Assembly: GCA_964638635.1 (NCBI GenBank)
Contig: CAZXAQ010000011.1
Coordinates: 1-64,000 of the forward strand
Length of the DNA stretch: 64,000 bases
Source of the DNA: SZUA-430 sp964638635
GTDB taxonomy: Bacteria; Pseudomonadota; Alphaproteobacteria; Micropepsales; Micropepsaceae
Direction of reading: 5' to 3'
Part shown: positions 8,720-17,653 of the stretch, one piece after another
Numbering within the stretch: the stretch's first letter is position 1
Layout: the number at the start of each line of letters is the position of its first letter
Notes under the pieces: generated by a model
Seen by the model: the letters and a program-made list of their open reading frames with translations, nothing else
Told to the model about the DNA's origin: nothing
Databases searched by the model: none
Program-made: the position numbers and the translations under genes

Positions 8720-9555
8720 TCGTCCGGGGACAGCGTCGTCAGCAGTTGCGCGCTCTCGTGCACCTTCTCGACCGCGGCGAGGCCCACCATGTGATAACCC
8801 GCATCCACGTGATGCACTTCACCTGTGACCGCACGCCCGAGATCGGAGAGGAAATAGAGCCCCGAATTGCCGACCTCCTCGATCGTCACATTGCGGCGCA
8901 GCGGCGCGTTCAACTCGTTCCACTTCAAGATGAACCGGAAGTCGCCGATGCCGGAGGCAGCCAGCGTCTTGATCGGCCCGGCCGAAATCGCGTTGACGCG
9001 AATACCCTTCTTGCCGAGATCCTCGGCCAGATACCGCACGCTCGCCTCAAGCGCCGCCTTCGCGACCCCCATGACATTGTAATGCGGCATCACCTTCTCG
9101 GAGCCCAGATAGGTGAGCGTCAGCAGCGACCCACCGTTCGGCATCATCTTCTCCGCCCGCTGCGCGATCGCCGTGAACGAGAAGCACGAGATGTGCATCG
9201 TCAGCAGGAAGTTGTCGAGCGTCGTGTCCACGTAACGCCCGCGCAACTCGTCCTTGTTCGAAAATCCGATCGCATGCACGACGAAGTCGAGCGAGCCCCA
9301 GTCCTTCTTGAGCGTCTCGAACACCGCGTCCATCGAAGCTTCGTCGGTCACGTCGCACGGCAGCACGATCTTCGAGCCTATTCCGGACGCGAGCGGTTCC
9401 ACGCGTTTGCGCAACGCGTCCCCTTGATACGTGAACGCCAGCTCCGCCCCTTGGTCGTGCACCGCCTTCGCGATGCCCCACGCAATCGACCGGTCGTTCG
9501 CGACCCCCATGACGAGGCCGCGCTTGCCCTGCATTAACCCTTTGATTTGGCTCAT
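8716..9555 (-). CDS. fabI: Enoyl-[acyl-carrier-protein] reductase (NADH), FabI type
   Basis: Reduces trans-2-enoyl-ACP in the last step of each fatty acid elongation cycle. The 279-residue protein begins with the short-chain dehydrogenase fold (GLVMGVANDRSIAWGIAKA, the FabI variant of the Gly-rich motif). The catalytic pair is in the order Tyr-x10-Tyr-x6-Lys (TYLGSEKVMPHYNVMGVAK), diagnostic for FabI. AISAGPIKTLAASGI matches the substrate loop. It heads an operon with the histidine phosphatase. Confidence 0.95.
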   Translation of the reverse strand: MSQIKGLMQGKRGLVMGVANDRSIAWGIAKAVHDQGAELAFTYQGDALRKRVEPLASGIGSKIVLPCDVTDEASMDAVFETLKKDWGSLDFVVHAIGFSNKDELRGRYVDTTLDNFLLTMHISCFSFTAIAQRAEKMMPNGGSLLTLTYLGSEKVMPHYNVMGVAKAALEASVRYLAEDLGKKGIRVNAISAGPIKTLAASGIGDFRFILKWNELNAPLRRNVTIEEVGNSGLYFLSDLGRAVTGEVHHVDAGYHMVGLAAVEKVHESAQLLTTLSPDE

Positions 9556-9649
9556 CTTCTACCGCCGGATCGCCCTCAAAGACTGGGCCCGTTTGATAAG
9601 CGCCGGACGCTAGTCAAATTCCCCCGCCCGGTCAAACCGGCAGGGCCGG

Positions 9650-10048
9650 TTAGTTAAGGTCGATCGCGAAGCGTTTGAGGTCGGCAAGCTCCGCGTATTC
9701 GAGCGCGCCTTCCTGCGTGGCGGCGAGCACAACCTTCGGCGCATGGCCTGCCAGAAACGCCTCCTGCCAACGCGGCGCGCACAGACACCAGCGGTCGCCG
9801 GGCTTTAACCCGGGAAACCCGTACTCCGGCATCGGCGTCGAAAGGTCGTTCCCGCGCGACTTCGAGAACGCCAGAAACTCGGCCGTCATCACGGCGCAAA
9901 CCGTGTGCGAGCCGACATCCTGCGGTGACGTGTTGCAGCACCCATCGCGAAAAAATCCGGTGACAGGATCGTTGCTGCAAGCCGCAAGCTCGCCGCCCAG
10001 CACGTTCTTCTGCGACCTACGGCGACCACCGTCGTTTTGGTATGCCAT
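9650..10048 (-). CDS. DUF2237 family protein
   Basis: A 132-residue protein. The core NVLGGELAACSNDPVTGFFR, DGCCNTSPQDVGSHTVCAVM and GFPGLKPGDRWCLCAPRW blocks are those of the DUF2237 family, a small, widely distributed cysteine-containing family of unknown function. I start it at the ATG at 10048 (MAYQNDGG); the longer frame would translate the palindromic repeat upstream. The many conserved Cys and His residues suggest metal binding, which is inference. Confidence 0.85.
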   Translation of the reverse strand: MAYQNDGGRRRSQKNVLGGELAACSNDPVTGFFRDGCCNTSPQDVGSHTVCAVMTAEFLAFSKSRGNDLSTPMPEYGFPGLKPGDRWCLCAPRWQEAFLAGHAPKVVLAATQEGALEYAELADLKRFAIDLN

Positions 10049-10076
10049 CACCCTTCTCCAAAGCACAACAAACTCT

Positions 10077-10205
10077 GTCATCCCGGGCGAGCAACGCGAG
10101 ACCCGGGACCCAGGAGAGCCACGCTGAGCCTTGCACCCCTGGGTCCCGGCTCGCAAGCTCCGCCACGCTGCAAGCAGCGGGTTCCGCTAGCGTCCGGGAT
10201 GACAA
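10077..10205. repeat. Composite palindromic repeat, family C
   Basis: Outer arms GTCATCCCGGG and CCGGGATGAC frame inner arms ACCCGGGACCCAGG (about 10100-10114) and CCTGGGTCCCGGC (about 10138-10150), and there is a further AGCGGGTTCCGCT hairpin near the right end. It lies between the dodecin 3' end and the DUF2237 start. The core sequence differs from families A and B. Confidence 0.85.
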
Positions 10206-10217
10206 TGTTGTTGTACG

Positions 10218-10421
10218 TCAGTCCGCCAACACGAACGTCACCTTCAACACCACGCGATACTCCGCGATCTTGCCGTTCTTGATCAACACCTTCTGATCCT
10301 TCACCCAAGCGCCTTCGACGTTCTTCAGCGTCTTCGCGGCGCGCGAAACGCCCATGTTCAGCGCATCGTCAAAGCTCTTCTTCGAGGACGCAATAATTTC
10401 GGTGACGCGTGCGACGGCCAT
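10218..10421 (-). CDS. Dodecin family flavin-binding protein
   Basis: A 67-residue protein, the normal size for dodecin, a dodecameric flavin- (or CoA-) binding storage protein. It shows the family pattern: VTEIIASSKKSFDDALNMGV, then the KTLKNVEGAWVKDQKV strand containing the conserved tryptophan that stacks on flavin, and a C-terminal IAEYRVVLKVTFVL strand. The start at 10421 is preceded by AGGAGAGACCGAC, a good ribosome-binding site; the longer frame to 10505 has no such support. Confidence 0.88.
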   Translation of the reverse strand: MAVARVTEIIASSKKSFDDALNMGVSRAAKTLKNVEGAWVKDQKVLIKNGKIAEYRVVLKVTFVLAD

Positions 10422-10588
10422 GTCGGTCTCTCCTGAAAATGGGGTGACGCACGCCGTCTCCGGCGCGCGAAACCTAACCCTGCGCCTCGCAACAACCGCT
10501 GTCAAAGCTTGGAACCACCCACGAATACCAGCGGTTGAGTTGTCAGGGATATGGGCGCACAGTGACCCAACAACGGAAAGACAAAGCC

Positions 10589-11017
10589 ATGATCTTCGGC
10601 CTGCTCGCCCTAATGACCGCCGCCGCCTTCGCCGGCGCCGCGATCTACATCAACGTCGCCGAACATCCCGCACGGATGAAGCTCGACCCCGGCCCGCTGC
10701 TCACGCAGTGGAAGCCCGCCTACCACGCGGGCTTCATGATGCAGGCCTCGCTCGCCATCGTCAGCGGCGTGTGCGCGATCGTGGCGTTCTTCTTCGACTG
10801 GGATTGGAAGTGGCTGCTCGGTGGCGCGATCATTCTCGCGAACTGGCCCTACACGCTCTACATGATCATGCCGACCAATCACAAACTGAACGCGATCGAC
10901 CCCGCGAGCGCCGATCCGAACATCCATCCGCTGCTCGTGCGCTGGGGCCACCTCCACGCCGCCCGCAGCGCCCTCGGCACGATCGCGTCGATCCTGTTCC
11001 TGGCAGCGGCCCTCTAA
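10589..11017 (+). CDS. DUF1772 family membrane protein
   Basis: A 142-residue protein with four hydrophobic segments (residues about 1-22, 50-70, 75-95 and 125-142) and the family-like NVAEHPARM after the first helix and MPTNHKLNAIDPAS before the last. DUF1772 includes anthrone-oxygenase-like proteins, but most members are uncharacterised. The ATG at 10589 is chosen so that the protein opens with its first membrane helix. It converges on the aminotransferase gene with a 4-nt overlap at the stop codons. Confidence 0.75.
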   Translation: MIFGLLALMTAAAFAGAAIYINVAEHPARMKLDPGPLLTQWKPAYHAGFMMQASLAIVSGVCAIVAFFFDWDWKWLLGGAIILANWPYTLYMIMPTNHKLNAIDPASADPNIHPLLVRWGHLHAARSALGTIASILFLAAAL

Positions 11018-12183
11018 CGGCCCGGCCAACCGAGCCGGTCGAGCGCGGTGACGCCACGCTCGAAGTCGGCACGCTCGACATAGATCTGCGCCGACAACCG
11101 GAGCAACAGCTTCCCTTGAAACACGGACGAAGCCACCTGAACGCGGTGCTTCTCCCAAAGCTCCTGCATGAGCTGCAAAGCATCTTCGGGCACGGCGGCG
11201 CGGCTCTGCGGCAGGATGTAGGTGCGCATCGCCGCAAACATCGCGTCCGGCGCGATCGGTTCCGCCCCGAGACGCGCCACCAGCGCAATGCTCTCGCGCG
11301 ACAATTGTGCGAGGTAGTCGCGCACGTTCGCCGCGCCGAACCGCTCGATGAAATCGATCGCCGCCGGCACGCTGAGGAACGCGCTCACGTCGCGCGTGCC
11401 CACATAATCGAACGCACGCGGAAACTTCAGCTCGTGCCAATGGCTGACGGAAAGCGGCACCGTCTCGCCAGCAACCTCCTCGGTCGCATAAAGAAACGCG
11501 GCCCCCTTCGGCGCAAACAGCCACTTGTGCGCATTCGCCGTGTACCAATCCGCCCCGATCGCCGGCAGATCGAGCGCGAGCTGCCCCAGCGCATGCGCGC
11601 CGTCGATCAGCACCCGCACGCCCTTGGCTTTCAGCGCCCGCGTGATCTCGGCCACGGGGAACACGACCGCTGTCGGCGAAGCGATGTGATCGATGATCGC
11701 GAGCCGCGTCTTCGGCCCTGCCGCATCGGCGATCCGTTCGACGACGTTGTTCGCCGTGAGCGGAATCGGCAGCGAAACCTTCACGACGTTCGCCCCAGCG
11801 GCCTTGCACACGTCCTCGGCCGCGAGCCGCACCGCATTGTAGACGCAGTCGAGCACCAGAATCTCGTCGCCCGCATTCAGCCGCAGCGACCGCAACACGG
11901 TGTTGACGGCTTCCGTCGCATTGGTGACGAACGCAATCCGCTCGCCGCTCGTGCCGACAAACCGCCCAAGCCGCTCCGCCGCAACGCGCAGCTCATTGTT
12001 CATCACGCGCGGCGAAACTGTGTGCCGGAAGAATAAATCCGGCTGCCGTTCCATCAAAAGCCGCCAACGCGATTGCTCGGTCAACACGTCCTTCGGGCAA
12101 GCCCCGAACGACCCGTGGTTGAGAAACGTGCCCTCGTCGTCGAGGTGCCAGTGAGAGCGGAGATGGCGGCCGAAGGTTTGCAT
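11014..12183 (-). CDS. Class V aminotransferase-fold PLP enzyme (isopenicillin-N epimerase-like)
   Basis: A 389-residue PLP-dependent enzyme of the NifS/IPN-epimerase group. The Schiff-base lysine is in WYTANAHKWLFAPKG; the PLP phosphate and ring contacts are in NATEAVNTVLRS and LIDGAHALGQL. Related proteins act as cysteine desulfurases, epimerases or hydrolases, and nothing here settles the substrate. The gene is on its own transcription unit, with the TetR1 terminator hairpin in the upstream spacer and a convergent 4-nt overlap downstream. Confidence 0.85.
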   Translation of the reverse strand: MQTFGRHLRSHWHLDDEGTFLNHGSFGACPKDVLTEQSRWRLLMERQPDLFFRHTVSPRVMNNELRVAAERLGRFVGTSGERIAFVTNATEAVNTVLRSLRLNAGDEILVLDCVYNAVRLAAEDVCKAAGANVVKVSLPIPLTANNVVERIADAAGPKTRLAIIDHIASPTAVVFPVAEITRALKAKGVRVLIDGAHALGQLALDLPAIGADWYTANAHKWLFAPKGAAFLYATEEVAGETVPLSVSHWHELKFPRAFDYVGTRDVSAFLSVPAAIDFIERFGAANVRDYLAQLSRESIALVARLGAEPIAPDAMFAAMRTYILPQSRAAVPEDALQLMQELWEKHRVQVASSVFQGKLLLRLSAQIYVERADFERGVTALDRLGWPGR

Positions 12184-12199
12184 GCCCGCAAATTAGAAA

Positions 12200-12237
12200 G
12201 GGCCGCAGCGGTTGTCACCCAACAACCGCTGCGGCCC
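12200..12237 (-). terminator. Rho-independent terminator after TetR1
   Basis: A perfect 16-bp stem (12200-12215 with 12222-12237, GGGCCGCAGCGGTTGT) closes a 6-nt loop. Read on the minus strand the stem is followed by CTTTCTAATTT, the U-rich tract expected after the TetR1 stop at 12311. A second, weaker pair of arms (GGCAGGACG at 12239 and CGTCCTGCC at 12301) lies in the same spacer. Confidence 0.75.
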
Positions 12238-12310
12238 AGGCAGGACGTTTGAAGCTGTCGGCGCAGGGCAACGCCGTTGGAGACAGCTATGGCAATCGGG
12301 CGTCCTGCCC

Positions 12311-12970
12311 TTACCGGTTCAACCCCTCGGGCCCGAAGGCTCGCATGAAAATCTCGGCGCAGAAGCGTGCGCGCCGCTCGATCTCGCTCGGCGTCATGGC
12401 GACGTCTTGGCCCAAGAGCCCGCGCGTCTCGATCCGCGCCGTGATCAACCCTAAGAAATGCTCCGCCGCGAACGCGGGATCGCCGCCGGTGTCGAGCCGG
12501 CCAACGCGCTCCTCGCGGCCGATCCACTGCGTGAGCGCATCCAAGATCGGCTTCGGGCCTGCTTCGTAGTAGGCCTCGCCGATCTCGGGAAACTGCAAGC
12601 TCGCCCCGATGATCATGCGGTAGTAGCTGAGCTCGTACGCCGTGCACGCATGCGCGTAGTACTGCCGCGCCACGTCGGCCAGCATGTCGCGCGGATGACG
12701 TTCCAACGCGTGGACTTGCAACGGCGCCCGCATCGCGGCCGCGCGGTCCGCGACCATCGCCTTGAACAGGTCTTCCTTGCTGCCGAATTGGTTATAGAGC
12801 GTCTGCTTCGACACGTTCGCGGTCGAGGCGATCGCGTCCATCGAAACGTCGTAACCTTGGCTGCGGAACATGTCCGACGCCGCGTCCAGAATGCGCGCGC
12901 GGATCGAAAGGATCGCCGCCTGCGACGTATGAACCTGGTTGATAGAAACGGCTGCTGCTGATCGACTCAT
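12311..12970 (-). CDS. TetR/AcrR family transcriptional regulator (TetR1)
   Basis: A 219-residue repressor-type regulator. The N-terminal helix-turn-helix reads SMDAIASTANVSKQTLYNQF, followed by GSKEDLFKAMV; the C-terminal ligand domain is of the AefR/TetR_C type (LERHPRDMLADVARQYYAHA). It is about half identical by eye to the next regulator at 13155, so the two are tandem duplicates. The ATG at 12970 is chosen over the frame to 13036 because the HTH then starts at the usual distance. A palindrome at 13051-13070 lies 81 nt upstream of the start and is a candidate operator. Confidence 0.85.
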   Translation of the reverse strand: MSRSAAAVSINQVHTSQAAILSIRARILDAASDMFRSQGYDVSMDAIASTANVSKQTLYNQFGSKEDLFKAMVADRAAAMRAPLQVHALERHPRDMLADVARQYYAHACTAYELSYYRMIIGASLQFPEIGEAYYEAGPKPILDALTQWIGREERVGRLDTGGDPAFAAEHFLGLITARIETRGLLGQDVAMTPSEIERRARFCAEIFMRAFGPEGLNR

Positions 12971-13050
12971 CGCACCAATCACACCCAATTGTTGGCCCCC
13001 GCCCGAGCGAATCAACACGATTCGCCTTGGATTCATGGTGCCGAATCACT

Positions 13051-13070
13051 TTTGGACTGAGAAGTCCAAA
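13051..13070. promoter_or_regulatory. Candidate TetR-type operator upstream of TetR1
   Basis: TTTGGACT-GAGA-AGTCCAAA is a perfect inverted repeat with 8-bp arms and a 4-nt spacer. It lies in the intergenic region between TetR2 (stop 13155) and TetR1 (start 12970), where an autorepressor would bind. The GGACT/AGTCC half-sites are related to the GACC/GGTC and GACT/AGTC half-sites upstream of emrA. Confidence 0.5.
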
Positions 13071-13154
13071 CGTTCCGTGCTGTAAGAATTTCTTAACCGG
13101 CGCATCGCGCGGAAAATAAGCGCTTTTCAAGTGCCGGGGTGATTCACGCGTGAT

Positions 13155-13769
13155 TCACGGCCGAGGCGAGAACGCCCGCATGAACGTGTCGACGCAGAAC
13201 CGCGCGCGCCGCTCCAACTCCGCCTCCGAAGGCTGCGCGTCGAGCCCAAGCAGACCTTTGAGCTGCATGTGCCCCAGAATGAGGGAGAGAAAATGCTCCG
13301 CCGCAAGCTTCGGATCGGCGGCGTCCAGGCGTCCGAGCCGATCCTCGCGCGCGATCCATTCGCTGAGCGCCTTCAGCGTCGCCGACGGGCCCACCTCGTA
13401 GAAGTCGACGCCGATTTCGGGAAAACGCGCGCTGCCCGCGATCAGCATGCGCATGAATCCCGCCGATGCAGGCGTGATCGCAAGCGCATAGTACTGCCGC
13501 ACGAGATCCATCAGAACGTCGCGTGGTGCCCGCTCAGGTCCGGCGTGGGCAAGCGGGGCGCGCAACGTCTCACCCCGCGCTCCGACGATCGCCTTGAACA
13601 AATCTTCCTTCGAACCGAACTGATTGTAGAGCGTCTGCTTCGACACGTCGGCCGCACTCGCGAGCGCCTCCATCGAAACTTCGTAGCCTTGATCTTGGAA
13701 CACTTCCGCCGCGGCCTGCAAAATCCGCTCGCGCACGCGCGCCTTGTCCGCCCGCATCGTCGTGCTCAT
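13155..13769 (-). CDS. TetR/AcrR family regulator of the emrAB operon (TetR2)
   Basis: A 204-residue regulator; HTH SMEALASAADVSKQTLYNQF then GSKEDLFKAIVG, almost the same recognition helix as TetR1. Its ATG overlaps the emrB stop by 4 nt (13766-13769), so it is the last gene of the emrA-emrB-tetR operon. Such regulators usually repress the pump and release the DNA when the exported compound binds. The predicted operators are the palindromes before emrA. The start ATG at 13769 gives the normal distance to the HTH. Confidence 0.87.
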   Translation of the reverse strand: MSTTMRADKARVRERILQAAAEVFQDQGYEVSMEALASAADVSKQTLYNQFGSKEDLFKAIVGARGETLRAPLAHAGPERAPRDVLMDLVRQYYALAITPASAGFMRMLIAGSARFPEIGVDFYEVGPSATLKALSEWIAREDRLGRLDAADPKLAAEHFLSLILGHMQLKGLLGLDAQPSEAELERRARFCVDTFMRAFSPRP

Positions 13770-15346
13770 GGTTCCTCCGGGACCTCGACGTTTTGAGGCA
13801 GCCGCACCAACGGCGTGGCTAGAAGCGACACAAGATAGATGCACATGATGATGAAGAAGCAGTCGCTAAAGGCCAGCACCAGCGCCTCGCGATGCACCAG
13901 GCCGGTGATCGTCTTCAGCGCTGCAAGCTGTCCGTCGCCGGGCAGGATCGCGCTGTAACGCTCGCCCAACCCCGCAATCCAGCCTTCGGCAACCCCGCGC
14001 CCCGCACTCACGCGCTCCGCCAGTTGCTGGTAGTGCTGCGACGACCGTTCGATCAGCTGCGTGTTTAACACCGCAAGCCCCAGCGCACCGCCCAGATTGC
14101 GCAACAAATTGTAGATGCCCGACGCATCCTTCAACGTCTCCGGCTCAAGCCGCCCGAGCGCGATCATGTTTGCAGGGATCATGCAGAACATCAGCCCGGC
14201 ACCGCGCAGCATCTGCGGCACCAGCATCTCCCAGAACCCCCACTCGTACGTGAGATGGGAGAACTGAAAGCACGAGGCCGCCATCATCAAGATGCCGGCG
14301 GTCAGCACCTGACGCGAATAACCCCGCCGCGCCAACAGCCCGGCGAACGGCGAGGCCGCGAATTGAAACAACCCCGTGACGAACACGAGCTCGCCGATCT
14401 GCAAGCTCGAATACCCGCGCACGCGCGCAAGAAACACCGGCAACAGATAGACGATGCCATAAAGCCCGATCCCCAGGATCAACCCGAACCCCGCGCCCAG
14501 GCTGAAGTTGCGATCCTTGAACACGCGCAAATTCACGATCGGATTGCGCGCGCTCAAAACCCGCGCAAAGAACGCGATCCCGGCAACGACCGCAACGACC
14601 GCAAACGTGCGGATCGAGCCGTCCTCGAACCAATCCTTCCGCGAGCCTTCCTCAAGCACATATTCGACCGAACCCAGAAAGGCTGCCATCAAACCGAAGC
14701 CGGCAATATCGATATCGTCGAGCAGCGACCAGTTCGGCTTGTCGACGTCGACGACCGCCCAAACGATGACGCTGATGATGATCCCGATCGGCAGGTTGAT
14801 CAGGAAGAGCCAGTGCCAAGAAAACGCCGACGTCAGAATCCCGCCAAGCGTCGGTCCGACCGTCGGCGCCAGCGTCGCGATCAGGCCTACGAACACGCTG
14901 ACGCTGGCCGCGCGCCCCTGGCCGAACATGATGTAGGATCCGGCGACCACCGTCGGGATCATCGCGCCGCCGATAAAGCCCTGCAGCGCACGGAAGATGA
15001 TCATCTCTTCGATCGAGGTCGACAACGCGCAAAGCAAGCTCATCACCGTGAAGCCCGCCGCCGACGCCACGAACAGAATGCGCGTCGAGAGCAGCCGCGA
15101 AAGATACCCCGACAACGGGATCATCACGACCTCGGCGATCAGGTAGGACGTCTGCACCCAACTGATCTCTTCCGCCGACGCCGAAAGCCCCGCCTGAATC
15201 TGCGAGAGCGACGCCGACACGATCTGAATGTCCAGGATCGCCATGAACATCCCGAACGCCATGGCGAAGAAACCGATCATCGCGCGCGCGGTGATCGGCG
15301 GCAGATCGGCTTGGGGGCCTGCAACGGCTTGAGCCGCTCCGCTCAC
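13766..15346 (-). CDS. emrB: DHA2 family drug/proton antiporter, EmrB subunit
   Basis: The 526-residue inner-membrane protein has the 14-helix pattern of DHA2 major-facilitator pumps; the motif GSYIMFGQGRAASVSVFVGL and the motif C-like GPTLGGILTSAFSWHWLF are visible. It would export hydrophobic compounds through the periplasmic adaptor EmrA and an outer-membrane channel encoded elsewhere. It overlaps emrA by 4 nt upstream and TetR2 by 4 nt downstream. Confidence 0.92.
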   Translation of the reverse strand: MSGAAQAVAGPQADLPPITARAMIGFFAMAFGMFMAILDIQIVSASLSQIQAGLSASAEEISWVQTSYLIAEVVMIPLSGYLSRLLSTRILFVASAAGFTVMSLLCALSTSIEEMIIFRALQGFIGGAMIPTVVAGSYIMFGQGRAASVSVFVGLIATLAPTVGPTLGGILTSAFSWHWLFLINLPIGIIISVIVWAVVDVDKPNWSLLDDIDIAGFGLMAAFLGSVEYVLEEGSRKDWFEDGSIRTFAVVAVVAGIAFFARVLSARNPIVNLRVFKDRNFSLGAGFGLILGIGLYGIVYLLPVFLARVRGYSSLQIGELVFVTGLFQFAASPFAGLLARRGYSRQVLTAGILMMAASCFQFSHLTYEWGFWEMLVPQMLRGAGLMFCMIPANMIALGRLEPETLKDASGIYNLLRNLGGALGLAVLNTQLIERSSQHYQQLAERVSAGRGVAEGWIAGLGERYSAILPGDGQLAALKTITGLVHREALVLAFSDCFFIIMCIYLVSLLATPLVRLPQNVEVPEEP

Positions 15347-16398
15347 TTCGACACCGTTTGGCTCGTGCCTTTCGGCTTGTCGCGAACGTCGACCGTGACA
15401 GTGACGGACAAACCCGCCTTGAGTTGCGCGATCTCGTTCGCCTCACCCTCGACGCGGATGCGCACCGGAATGCGCTGCACGACCTTTGTGAAGTTGCCGG
15501 TCGCGTTCTCCGGCGGCAGCAGGCTGAACAACGACCCGCTCGCCGGCGCGAAGCTCTCGATGTGCCCGTTCAGCGCAAGGCCGGGCAGGGCGTCGACGGC
15601 GATGCGCGCCGGCTGCCCCGGCACCATGTCCTCGATCTGCGTCTCCTTGAAGTTCGCGACGACGTAAACGGCAGGCAGCGGCACGACTGCCATCACCTGC
15701 ACGCCGGCGCGCACGAACTGCCCGCCCTGAACCGTCCGGTTGCCGACCACGCCGTCGAACGGCGCCTTCAGCGTGGCGTTCGCGAGATCGGCCTCGGCCG
15801 AGGCGAGTTGCGCCTCCGCCTGTTTCAACTCGGCCTTCGATTGGACAAGGGCGCTCTCGAGCACCGGCATCTGCGCGCGCTGCGCCTCCAACCCGGCATG
15901 CGCATTCGCGACGGCCGCATCGGCCTTCGCCGTATCGGCCCGCGCAACGTCCATGCGCTGGCTGCTGACCCAGCCCTTCTTGGACAGCGTACCGTAGCGC
16001 GCCACGTCCCTGCGCATGCGCGTCGCCTCGGCGCTCGCGCTTTGCGTCTGAGCTTGCGCTTGAGCGATCACCGACCGCTGCAGCTGCAGCTTCGCCTCGG
16101 CGTTCGTCACCGCCGCCTTACGCGCCTCAACAAGGGCAGAGGCTTGATCGACTTTGGGCTTAAGGTCCGACGCGTCGAGCTGGAGCAGCACGTCGCCGGC
16201 CTTCACACGCTGATTGTCGGTGACGTTGATCACCGACACGTAGCCGGAAATCTTCGGCGCGATCGCCGCGATGTCGGCCTGCACCAGCGCGTTGTCGGTC
16301 GAAACCTCGAACCGCCAGAGGAAGACCCACATGACGAGCGCATAAAGCGCTCCAAGACCGGCGATGACGCCAATGGCGGGCAGAGCATATTTGCGCAT
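15343..16398 (-). CDS. emrA: HlyD/EmrA family periplasmic adaptor
   Basis: The 351-residue membrane-fusion protein has one N-terminal membrane anchor (VIAGLGALYALVMWVFLWRF), a biotinyl-lipoyl half domain (IAAIAPKISGYVSVINVTDNQ), a long coiled-coil hairpin rich in Ala/Gln (about 90-210) and the second lipoyl half with the beta-barrel (LKAPFDGVVGNRTVQGGQFV). It bridges EmrB and an outer-membrane channel. It is the first gene of the pump operon; operator-like palindromes lie 13-77 nt before its start. Confidence 0.92.
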   Translation of the reverse strand: MRKYALPAIGVIAGLGALYALVMWVFLWRFEVSTDNALVQADIAAIAPKISGYVSVINVTDNQRVKAGDVLLQLDASDLKPKVDQASALVEARKAAVTNAEAKLQLQRSVIAQAQAQTQSASAEATRMRRDVARYGTLSKKGWVSSQRMDVARADTAKADAAVANAHAGLEAQRAQMPVLESALVQSKAELKQAEAQLASAEADLANATLKAPFDGVVGNRTVQGGQFVRAGVQVMAVVPLPAVYVVANFKETQIEDMVPGQPARIAVDALPGLALNGHIESFAPASGSLFSLLPPENATGNFTKVVQRIPVRIRVEGEANEIAQLKAGLSVTVTVDVRDKPKGTSQTVSK

Positions 16399-16410
16399 GA
16401 CACAAAACTT

Positions 16411-16475
16411 GACTGATCAGTCTAATTTTCTACGCCGATCAAAGGTCGAGCGCAAGAAAATTGGACCAGTCGGTC
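16411..16475. promoter_or_regulatory. Two TetR-type operator-like palindromes upstream of emrA
   Basis: GACTGATCAGTC at 16411-16422 is a perfect 12-bp palindrome; GACCAGTCGGTC at 16464-16475 is a variant with matching outer half-sites. Both are followed by CTA and a T-rich stretch, so the second looks like a repeat of the first, 53 bp apart. Paired sites of the form GACnnnnnnGTC before a pump operon are typical TetR targets. Confidence 0.65.
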
Positions 16476-16497
16476 TAGTTTCGCGCAATGTATTGAA

Positions 16498-17616
16498 CTA
16501 TCGGGACTTTTCGAGCGATTCCGCCATCGCTTCCCATAAAACTTCGACCGGCTCCAACCCAATCGCGAGACGCACGAAGCCGTCTGGAACGGCATCCCCC
16601 CATCGAGCCCGCCGTTCGGCGCTGGACCGGACACCGCCAAAACTGGTCGCAGCCTGAAGCAGTCGGCAGCCATTGATGAACCGCTCCGCCGTCTCGCCGT
16701 CGCTGAGCGTGAGCGAGATCATGAACCCCGCCCGCCGCATCTGCTTTTGCGCGATCGCGTAGGCCGGGTCGCTCTTGAGCCCCGGAAAGCGGATCGCCTT
16801 AACCGCCTTGTGCGCAGCCAACCGCTCGGCGATCACCGCCGCTGTCGCGCACATGCGCTCGAACCGCACCTCCAGCGTCTCAAGCCCGCGATAGACCAGC
16901 CATGCTTCGAACGGCCCCGGGATCGTGCCGGAAAACTTCCGCCAATCCCGCAGCCGTTGCAGCAACGCCGGGTCGCGCGTCGCAACGTGTCCCAACAACG
17001 CATCCGAATGCCCATTGATCGCCTTGGTGTCTGAGCAGAGCACGATGTCGGCGCCGAGCGCGAACGGCTGCTGCCCCAGCGCCGTCATCGTGGTGTTGTC
17101 GACGGAGAGCAACGCACCCGCCGCCTTCGCACGTTCGGCAACCGCACGGATATCGCAAAGATCGAGCCCCGGATTCGACGGCGTCTCGACATGCACCAAC
17201 CGAAATCCCTCGAACCCTCCGTCGAGCACCTTCGCCGTCGGTCGCGTTTCAACATGAACGCCGAGCGGCTTCAGAAACTGATCGCTGAGCGCCCGCGTCG
17301 CGAAGTATCCATCCGACGGCACCAGGATGCGATCGCCCGCGCGCGCCGTCGTCATCAAGACTGCCGCAACGGCCGCCATGCCGGAGGGCAGCAACACGCA
17401 CTCCGCCCCCTCCAGCAACCCGAGCGCCGTCTCCAGCGCCTCCCATGTCGGATTGTGATAACGCCCGTAAACGTAAGGCGCGTTCGACGGATTGCCCGGC
17501 AGATGAAACACAGCCGTCGGCACGATCTCCGGCACGACGGAGTCCCCGGGCGAAAGCGTGCGGTTGCGATGATGCAGCAATTCGGCGGCGAGCCGATCGG
17601 TATTGTCTTTGCTCAT
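16498..17616 (-). CDS. Cys/Met metabolism PLP-dependent enzyme (cystathionine beta-lyase/gamma-synthase family)
   Basis: A 372-residue enzyme of the trans-sulfuration family. Recognisable parts are the YGRYHNPTWEALETALGLLEG region (PLP phosphate contact YxR of the neighbouring subunit), the PLP-stacking SGMAAVAAVLM stretch, the cofactor aspartate in LLSVDNTTMT, and the lysine in CSDTKAINGHSD. That last motif (TKAINGHSD) places the lyase-like branch. Which of the reactions (beta-lyase, gamma-lyase, synthase) it performs is not decidable from the sequence alone. It is monocistronic and divergent from the emrA operon region. Confidence 0.85.
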   Translation of the reverse strand: MSKDNTDRLAAELLHHRNRTLSPGDSVVPEIVPTAVFHLPGNPSNAPYVYGRYHNPTWEALETALGLLEGAECVLLPSGMAAVAAVLMTTARAGDRILVPSDGYFATRALSDQFLKPLGVHVETRPTAKVLDGGFEGFRLVHVETPSNPGLDLCDIRAVAERAKAAGALLSVDNTTMTALGQQPFALGADIVLCSDTKAINGHSDALLGHVATRDPALLQRLRDWRKFSGTIPGPFEAWLVYRGLETLEVRFERMCATAAVIAERLAAHKAVKAIRFPGLKSDPAYAIAQKQMRRAGFMISLTLSDGETAERFINGCRLLQAATSFGGVRSSAERRARWGDAVPDGFVRLAIGLEPVEVLWEAMAESLEKSR

Positions 17617-17653
17617 GCGCCCACATTAGCGCGCATGGGCTTCGCGTACAGCG

